Origin: Oxytricha trifallax
Lineage: Eukaryota > Ciliophora > Spirotrichea > Sporadotrichida > Oxytrichidae
Assembly (NCBI GenBank): GCA_000711775.1
Contig: ARYC01019108.1
Span: 1 to 64,000 of the forward strand
Direction of reading: 5' to 3'
DNA: 64,000 nt
A program made the position numbers and the translations under genes. The notes beneath the pieces are model-generated. The model was given only the letters and a program-made list of their open reading frames with translations. It had not been told where the DNA came from and did no database searches. Position 1 is the first letter of the stretch. Each line of letters begins with the position of its first letter. Below, piece after piece: positions 57,901 through 64,000 of this stretch.

Positions 57901-59896
57901 GAAATTAAAAGCATTGCAGAGATGATAATCGTGAGAGCTCCTTCATATCCTAGATAATCCTTAGATGACATACTTGAGCCACTATAGAGAGCAAGACTCA
58001 AGAGATACAACAAAGACAAGCAGATAAAATTTGTTTGAATTAAGTACTCTAATATTCATTAAATATTCATTAAATTCACATAAAACCTGCGTTTTCTCTA
58101 CTAATCCCAATTAGACCCCAACTATACCCTACAAATCAAAGCACTTATAAACCTCACTAAGGGGTTTTAAGGTTTTGATTGGTTACCTATGATGTATAAT
58201 GCTATCTTTACAAGCTGGTACTGTCTATTTTCTTAGTTGTTAGAAAGAGATGTGAATGATCAATACTCATATAGGTACCCTATAGTTTACAAAGCAGGCC
58301 AACTTGGGAGATACTTCAACTACAGGATTTTTTGGAAATGGATAATTCTAGCGTTAATTCATGGTGCCTTATGTTTCTTTATACCAATCATGACTTCAAC
58401 AACTCCTAATTCAGATAAAACGCAGGGAACTATTATCGAGCACTGGGTGAGATCTACTATTAGTTTCTCTGTCATTATTCATGTAGTCTTTTACAAAAAT
58501 CTCATCGAGACAAGGCATTTTAATGCACATTCATTTTTGGGTTTTTATTATATAAATGATTAATTTACTTAAGTTATTATGGGACAATCCCTTAAATTTT
58601 TATTCGGAATTTTAAGTTTGGCTTTGTACTATGGGTTCTTAGGAGTAGGCTAAATACCAATAATCTCCTACTTAACTTAAAATGAGGGTCTCGGTGTATT
58701 CGTTGAGATGCTAGAAGATCCAAGTTTCTGGCTCTAAGTAGTCATTTTACCCTTAGGTTGTTTAATTCCCGATTTATCATTATTCTTTATGCAGCAAGTG
58801 TTTTATGCAACCCCATTAGACACTATAATATCAAAGCAGAATTTTGATCCTCACTTTGACTTCAGAATTTACTAGAACACAAAGCAAATCAAGGAGGATG
58901 TCAAAAGTAGAGTAAACATAATCGCAAGTACAGAACAAAGGAAGGAAATTATTAAAGCAAGAAGATAGACATATCTTGCTAACAGATCACCCTTAGCTAT
59001 GCCCAATTTTAAGCAAAATCTCTTAAATGCATAAGACAATATCTTCTTCTAAGGAGAGATGTCTAACAAGAGTGGGGTGGATAGCCCTTCTAAGAAATTA
59101 TTAACTGTAATTCATGATCATGTTACCGACGACGAAAGTGATAGCCAATCAAATTCAGCGGATCAAAGAAATAGGGAGCCATAACTCCAAAGATCACAAT
59201 AATGAGCATATTTAGAGTTTAATGGAGAGTGAAGGAGACAACCTAGCTAGAATTGCTGGAGTTTCATCATCTAAGAAAAATAAAATACATCCCAAGTTGT
59301 CTGGGGATACTAAGAGAAGCAACTCAGACACCAAATCTCACAGCAGAAACAGAGGGCCATCCGATGAAAATAAAAGCGATGATTAAGATCATTCAGGAAC
59401 CATAAACAGCGATATTGAAGAGAGTAAATCACAAGAAAATGATTCAGATTTAGAAAATTAAAGGCAAAATAAAAAGGCAAGAGACTTCTTAAATGAGAGC
59501 AGTAGATCGCTGAACATGAGTCTAAGAAGCAACTAAGGTTTAGTAGGTTAAGCTTAAATTTCTAGAAAACATAAGAAATAAAGACGTGCGCATAACCAAA
59601 GCAGTAATAGTGAATACTCCAGTTCTTAAAATCAGCACAATTCAAATACTTCACAAAGCTATGTTTCAGCTGTTGTTATATAAGGTAAAAAGAACCGTAA
59701 CAAAGTTCGATAGGGTTTCGTTGACAGCAATTAATTTTAAGAAGATCAAAGCTACCAAGAAATGAACACTTATAGAAGAAATAGGACCTCAAATATGGAT
59801 TAAGTTCCTAAGAATCATAAAAAGCAGAAATTACAAAAAGATCAATTCGATTAGAGTCTTCATGATTCATCATTAAATTTAGGCAGAAGGAATTGA
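48960..59896 (+). CDS. P4-type ATPase (phospholipid flippase), interrupted by TBE-D
   Basis: A membrane pump moving phospholipids to the cytosolic leaflet. Start ATG 48960 ([20 protein letters not shown] after an IES with pointer AGATGAT). About 700 residues of acidic, S/N/D/E-rich sequence precede the pump. An intron at 51174-51226 leads into the P4 core: [20 protein letters not shown], the actuator motif [11 protein letters not shown], the phosphorylation site [13 protein letters not shown] (52536 on), the nucleotide-binding [23 protein letters not shown] and [19 protein letters not shown], the hinge [20 protein letters not shown], and [20 protein letters not shown] across the TBE-D insertion. 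A Ser/Asp/Asn-rich tail ends at TGA 59894-59896. Frame changes of one base are seen near 49745, 49915, 50430, 50640, 52075, 52870, 53010, 53180 and 59190, so this copy may be decayed. Confidence 0.87.
48974..49065. other. IES, 92 bp, pointer AGATGAT
   Basis: AGATGAT at 48974-48980 and 49066-49072. Removal converts MSEIEDDKF-stop into MSEIEDDDDEKQINHMNKK, opening the flippase N-terminal frame. Confidence 0.72.
49180..49193 (+). repeat. Internal telomere-like GGGGTTTTGGGGTT
   Basis: An exact two-unit telomere-like word lies near the 5' end of the flippase gene, with no partner in inverted orientation nearby. It is in frame and would read K-G-F-W-G, so it may simply be coding sequence. The TBE right ends carry the same GGGGTTTTGGGG word, so a TBE remnant is the alternative. 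Confidence 0.5.
54216..55280 (+). CDS. TBE-D transposase
   Basis: Start ATG 54216, stop TGA 55278-55280. The catalytic region is well preserved: [40 protein letters not shown], then [16 protein letters not shown], where the final catalytic Glu of TBE-A is Asp. The TGA at 54426-54428 is shared with TBE-A. Apart from that TGA the core appears to stay in one frame. Confidence 0.9.
55287..56075 (-). CDS. TBE-D 22-kDa ORF
   Basis: Start ATG 56075 ([10 protein letters not shown]), stop at 55287-55289, convergent with the transposase across 6 bp. Conserved blocks such as [17 protein letters not shown] and [15 protein letters not shown] are present on the minus strand. A small deletion in the first exon relative to TBE-A shifts the frame. 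Confidence 0.78.
56640..58038 (+). CDS. TBE-D 57-kDa zinc-finger/kinase ORF
   Basis: Start ATG 56640 ([17 protein letters not shown]), stop TGA 58036-58038 after KFV. The first finger is truncated (FQCEDCQNFFSTEQS, then a gap); the kinase-like domain retains [20 protein letters not shown] and [10 protein letters not shown]. More slips than in TBE-A, so it is degenerate. Confidence 0.82.
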
Positions 59897-60295
59897 ATCA
59901 ATTACATAATTGTTTTCCTTAAAAATATTCATGAATTTTTTCATTTTATATTTTATTATAAATCTAATAGTATTTTAATAAGAAATCATATAGTAGCTTG
60001 TATTTCTTTAATTGAAAACAATTAGTAAATACTTGAGATATCTTAATTAAATAATTTTTTTATTGAAATATTGAATCTTTCATATAAGATAATTTTTTTC
60101 TAAACTCATTTAATTTAATGGTCCATTACAAGAAAAAAGAAAAAATTATCTAATATACTTTTAATTAGTTTTTTCAACTATTATTAACGCACATATTTGT
60201 TGTGATAAATATTAACTAAAATTTTATTTAAATTCTAAAAATAATTTAAATAAATAAATATAAATTTATTTTAAAATTCGTTCCTAATCTTAAAT
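59897..60295. other. AT-rich spacer
   Basis: No coding frame seen between the flippase stop and the next gene. Confidence 0.5.
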
Positions 60296-60299
60296 TCAT

Positions 60300-60915
60300 C
60301 ATATAACGATAAAAATAAGTTGCTAAGGAATACTGAGAACTCAAGCAAAGCAGTCACTGCTAAAGCTAAAGTCCCAAGATGTAGGTTATATATTTTCAAA
60401 TTCATTTTATTATTTTAGTGGATTTCACCAGAAAGATTTCTTTTATTTATTATTTATATTGAAAGATATTTGGAAACCTATTCAGAAACAACTAATCTAT
60501 ATTTTAAATATAAACCTTTTTATAGCATTTTTATAATGAATCTAAGCTTCTCAATGCTACTCAATCAGCATTTGACTTCAAGAAGTTCAGAAAAGACGAA
60601 TCCAAGAACCCTGCATCTTTCGTTATGGATTAACTAGTAAACGCGATACTCTCAGAGAGGATGCGTGCACCCGATGATCAAAATAAGAAATCAGCTACTC
60701 CTTCTGCTCACCCTGAGTTCGTTTAGACCCTAGGACACCCCCTTGAAACTGGTAGAAGAGCTTAGTAAAACAATGGAAATGATGTAGGGGGGATGACATT
60801 TACAAATATGAATGACTTCCACCCCTCAGTGAAAAAGTAGCATGATTCACCTAGAAAGAAATAGAAAAAGTACCTTGAAAAATACAGAAGCTCAAATTAA
60901 TAGTAGTAATAATGA
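60300..60915 (+). CDS. Hypothetical protein
   Basis: A first coding-like stretch (NDKNKLLRNTENSSKAVTAK at about 60308-60380) is followed by a region with intron features, then after ..TTTTTATAG the frame HFYNESKLLNATQSAFDFKK, DESKNPASFVMDQLVNAILS to TGA 60913-60915. No start codon could be fixed. The sequence is hydrophilic, with basic and Gln-rich ends; no domain recognised. Confidence 0.5.
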
Positions 60916-61130
60916 TAAACGTTTTATAATAAGAAAAGTAGCTTAATAAAGCTCACTTATAAATTTGATTTTAAGATATAATGTTAAACTCACATAAGTT
61001 AACTTGTAATTAATAAAGTTAAATTCTAAAGAATTGATTGTGCGTGAAAATTAATATAATATTGTAATGAGTTCTGTACTGTAGTTGTTAAAAAATGCTT
61101 ATATTGAATATCTCTTTTAAAATTTCATTT

Positions 61131-62701
61131 TCAAACCTAGTTATCGCCATCTTCATTCCCACCATGATGATCCTGGTGATGAGTGGCGTGAAAACCAACA
61201 GAGTGCAATCTAGTGTCTAAATGACTGATTTCTCCTCTTTCAAAGTTCTCGTGAACATAATTTCTATGCATCTCAGCAATATTCTTCATTTAACTTTCAT
61301 CCATTTCAAAGTTGGGCACCTCGTGATAACAAAAGAAAATTTGCTAATCTATGTATGGACTGCTGACTATATCCTTATTCACCATGGCTCTTACTCTTAA
61401 AATGTAGAAATTATCAATGTATTCCCCTTCGCTGGATTATTAGATACCTTTACTATGAGTAAGCTCAATTTTTGAAAGGTCCCCATAAAAACCCTCTGCT
61501 TGCTAACGTTTCTGCACTAACTTATGAACTTTCATGAGGTCTATTTTAACTAGTCTAGGATGGACAGTGTGATCTTTGGGCAAAATGCCAGGCTAATTTT
61601 GCACATAAATTTACTCTTAGATATGTTTTATGGTTTTCTTTTCTTTTCGACCATGATCGTCTTCTTTAATTGCTATAACTTAAATTAACTGCACAACTAC
61701 TTCATCCACTTTAAAATTATTATGATGATTATTTACAGTAAGTCTCATTTCTATCATAGTAGGATTTTCAGTCCCTATATCCTCTCTATTCGATTGATAT
61801 GACAGCACGCTTTAATTGTTTTAATTTGACAATATTAGTTAAAGCCTGTCAGCATCTACGCAAAATGTGTCTCTAGCATACTCGCATTAAATAGAAGTTC
61901 TTCCACCACCAAAACATAAGAATTTATTAATAGTAGATTCATTGTGAACCAATTTCTTGATCGTTACATATTTACAGTGCCTGTTAACTTTAACAAATAA
62001 TTCATCTTTGTACACTTTAACCTTGTCCTCACTCTATCCCTGAGCAGCTTTCTCTGTAATTTTAATTTGAATCTTGTATGATATCTTTGCACTCAATGAC
62101 TTTCCTGAATGATAAAAAGTGCTAGCACTTATTAATGATGGTAACTAAATTCCAAATTAAAAATAGTGTTCACCAGGTTCGTAAAGCTCTCTCTAAACAA
62201 GCTCCTATTAATCAAGAATTTTCTTGTGTTCTTTAGTAACGATAGCTTGTTCGAAACGAGTAAAGTACATATAGGGGTAACTCCCCTCGGAAATAGGAAA
62301 CTGGATCACCAAAAGTCAAAGTATGAATATCTGATTATATAAAAACTGGCTTGCTTAAGCCCCAGAATTAATTCCGTACAGCTTTAAATAATAATAATAA
62401 TAGCTTGTTCAGTTTTCTCATCGAACAAGACATAATTTTCTTCATAAACAAAGGCCAATCTTGTGACAAAATCTTTGAAATGGCGATCAAACTTCAACCG
62501 CACAGACCCATATATAACTTCTTCTTAATAATACTCATCTCGATCTACTCTTATTGTGAATTTTGGCTCATTAGATATATGACCCTGGGAAGACTTAGAA
62601 GTTCCTTGTCTTGATAATTGATCTTTGGGTATAGCCGAACCTTAAATATTGCCTATGGGCTTACTGGCTTTGGACTATTCTAAATGCTGTTGTTTTTGCA
62701 T
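61131..62701 (-). CDS. Arrestin-fold (alpha-arrestin-like) protein
   Basis: Start ATG 62701 (MQKQQHLEQSKASKPIGNIQ). The N-terminal arrestin sheet is recognisable from FTIRVDRDEYYQEEVIYGSV and RLKFDRHFKDFVTRLAFVYE. After an IES with an 11-bp pointer comes the family hallmark YEPGEHYFQFGIQLPSLISA with ASTFYHSGKSLSAKISYKIQ. The C-terminal sheet includes TMIEMRLTVNNHHNNFKVDE and IDNFYILRVRAMVNKDI. The His-rich tail ends at TGA 61131-61133. Arrestin-fold proteins act as adaptors in membrane-protein trafficking; the target is unknown. Confidence 0.75.
62253..62410. other. IES, 158 bp, pointer GAACAAGCTAT (minus strand)
   Basis: ATAGCTTGTTC on the plus strand at 62242-62252 and 62400-62410. Joining gives FDEKTEQAIVTKEHKKILDQ in frame in the arrestin-fold gene; the interior carries TGA codons. 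Confidence 0.85.
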
Positions 62702-62846
62702 ATTTATATCGCTACTAAATTATTTATAATGTTTTTATTTCAGATTATTAAGTTATCGAAGCATAAGAATGTCTCATTTCAATATATAGCCATATGACTA
62801 TATCATTCTTTGGAATTATCATTTAATAAATAATTTTGAATTTAAA

Positions 62847-64000
62847 ATGTCGATAATTTAGGAAGAGGAACCACCGCTATTCAAAACCTCTGATTAAAAT
62901 TTTACAAAGAGAAAAATAGAAGAAAACGAAGATATTAAAAAATCAGAAGTTATCAAGACTTCTATAGCACTCAGACTTAGCAAATAAATTTAAAACATGA
63001 TGTTATTTTATAAGATTAGTATTATTTTAATTTTATTTAGTAACCACGAAAACTGAGGATGGCATAGAATTTATCGACGCTATTTTGAGTTTTATCTTAA
63101 CAATATTTTTTGCTCTGGACACCTATCCAAATGGTACCTCAAATGTAATATAATATTGTAGGTATACATTTGATTTGGGAAATTAATATGAAATTAAATA
63201 ATTAAAATATCAAAATATTGGCAGTTAACTTTCTGGAAACCTGGACAATATGGTGCTTGTTCGATAGAGAAATTAGAATTAGCTGGACTTTACTATTGGC
63301 GGTACCCCTCTATCGCATTCCTGAAACGAGTTAACTCGATTTTAATTTGAGTATGAAAAAAACTAAACAAATCACCAAAAATTAAAGTCGAGTTATCTCG
63401 TTTCAGGAATGCGATAGAGGGGTACCGCCAATAGCAAAGTCCAGCTAATTTTAAATTCTCTATCGAACAAGTACCATATTGTCCAGGTTTCCAGAAAGTT
63501 AACTGCCAATATTTTGATATTTTAATTATTTAATTTCATATTAATTTCCCAAATCAAATGTATTCCTACAATACATAGAGCTTGTCATTATAACAATCAT
63601 GTCGGCTGACTTCTTGCTGTTCTTTTTCATTTCTGAAAATAGACTGCTCTACATCTTTTAAGCTTAAAGTTTTGTGTCATATATAACTATAATTCCAACA
63701 TTTCTAGTGAGAGCCAAAGTTGTCACGGATCCAAGCAAAATTAAGTATTTACTGTTTTGTAGAGTATTTCGATTCTTTTCTATTTTTAGAATGGACAAGT
63801 TTTTCTCTCGTAGAAATATGAGCTTAGTTAGAGCATACTTCAGGCTAATTTATATAATTTTTGCAACAGTAATAATTTTTGCTGCGGCTATGCTATTAGT
63901 AGAGAATTAATACATTAATGATCATTTGCCAATTATCAAAGCAAAGTAGTTAGCAAATTAAAGCCTTCCTCCAAGCAAATAGTTTTACTTGACTCAAGAC
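62847..64000 (+). CDS. BK-like (calcium-activated) potassium channel, N-terminal part
   Basis: Start ATG 62847 (MSIIQEEEPPLFKTSDQNFT). The sequence then gives membrane helices IDAILSFILTIFFALDTYPN, VIELVIITIMSADFLLFFFI, YITIIPTFLVRA and a basic S4-like helix (LLFCRVFRFFSIFRMDKFF), followed by LIYIIFATVIIFAAAMLLVE. The order and the closing LVEN resemble S1-S5 of SLO/BK channels. The gene runs past the window edge, so pore and C-terminal domains are not seen. MITE copy 3 lies between NGTSNV and IELV; its removal at an ATA repeat restores the frame. Confidence 0.75.
63156..63571. mobile_element. Palindromic MITE copy 3 (416 bp, TA flanks), inside the channel gene
   Basis: Starts TTGTAGGTATACATT and ends with CCTACAA, with TA at 63154-63155 and 63572-63573. 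Arms of about 195 bp are near-perfect inverses with a loop of about 30 bp. The copy-specific inner block is CCTGAAACGAGTTAACTCG / CGAGTTATCTCGTTTCAGG. It lies within a slightly larger eliminated segment bounded by ATA (63148-63150 and 63575-63577). Confidence 0.88.

Larger units (their letters stand above)
54125..58177 (+). mobile_element. TBE-D: TBE transposon (4053 bp) inside the flippase gene
   Basis: The left end is eroded (ACAAACCCCTTAGTGAGG) and the right end is CCTCACTAAGGGGTTTTAAGGTTTTG. ATT flanks both sides (54122-54124 and 58178-58180). The subterminal sequence and gene order match TBE-A, so it is the same subfamily. Removal leaving one ATT fuses FFLD to WLPMMYN, exactly the P4-ATPase consensus. 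Degenerate terminal telomere repeats and broken genes suggest an older insertion than TBE-B or TBE-C. Confidence 0.95.

Noticed and set aside
29289-63571. CRISPR-like or tandem repeat array reading of the palindromic elements
   Set aside because: They are three dispersed copies of one long inverted repeat with TA flanks, not regularly spaced short repeats.

Overview
The window reads as micronuclear (germline) DNA of a stichotrich ciliate of the Oxytricha/Sterkiella type. Three things show this. (1) Reading frames stay open over hundreds of codons only if TAA and TAG are read as Gln and TGA is the sole stop. (2) Telomere-bearing elements (TBE transposons) with C4A4 ends and ANT target duplications are present. 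(3) Genes are cut into segments (MDSs) by short AT-rich internal eliminated sequences (IESs) flanked by short direct repeats (pointers); joining at the pointers restores the reading frame. Host exons are also split by GT-AG introns, mostly 30-100 bp. CDS coordinates below are germline spans from start to TGA and include IESs and introns.

Layout. 1-360: end of a TBE. 0.8-5.6 kb: a C2H2 zinc-finger protein, an unknown protein and a SHAQKYF-type Myb. 6.5-10.6 kb: full-length TBE-A. 10.8-17.9 kb: a B-type cyclin (minus strand) interrupted by full-length TBE-B and the small deletion derivative TBE-C. 18-28.5 kb: small host genes, including a coiled-coil protein, a repeat-motif protein, an NPSN-like Qb-SNARE and two membrane proteins. 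29.3-36.5 kb: a palindromic MITE, a Gln-rich ORF, an unknown protein, an Alba-domain protein and cystathionine beta-synthase. 37-46.1 kb: a nested and scrambled cluster. 46.2-47.7 kb: an ELMO-domain gene. 48-60 kb: a second MITE and a P4-ATPase (lipid flippase) gene carrying TBE-D and several frame slips. 60-64 kb: an unknown gene, an arrestin-fold gene, and a BK-like potassium channel that runs off the right edge and carries the third MITE.

Most notable is 37-46 kb. The last segment of a kelch-repeat gene (37031-37350) lies about 7.4 kb upstream of the start of the rest of that gene (44736-46127). The two share an exact 12-bp pointer, and joining them there restores the frame and completes the propeller. 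Between them lie PP1 inhibitor-2, the proteasome subunit RPN3/PSMD3 and a RING/B-box gene. RPN3 is itself split by a 1.9-kb eliminated segment, bounded by an exact 11-bp pointer, that contains a complete sugar-transporter gene. This is a nested ('Russian doll') arrangement combined with a permuted segment order.

The other theme is elements living inside eliminated DNA. Three TBEs sit in coding regions with ANT duplications, so precise removal restores the host frame. Three 414-416 bp near-perfect palindromes flanked by TA form a MITE family whose two arms co-vary between copies.
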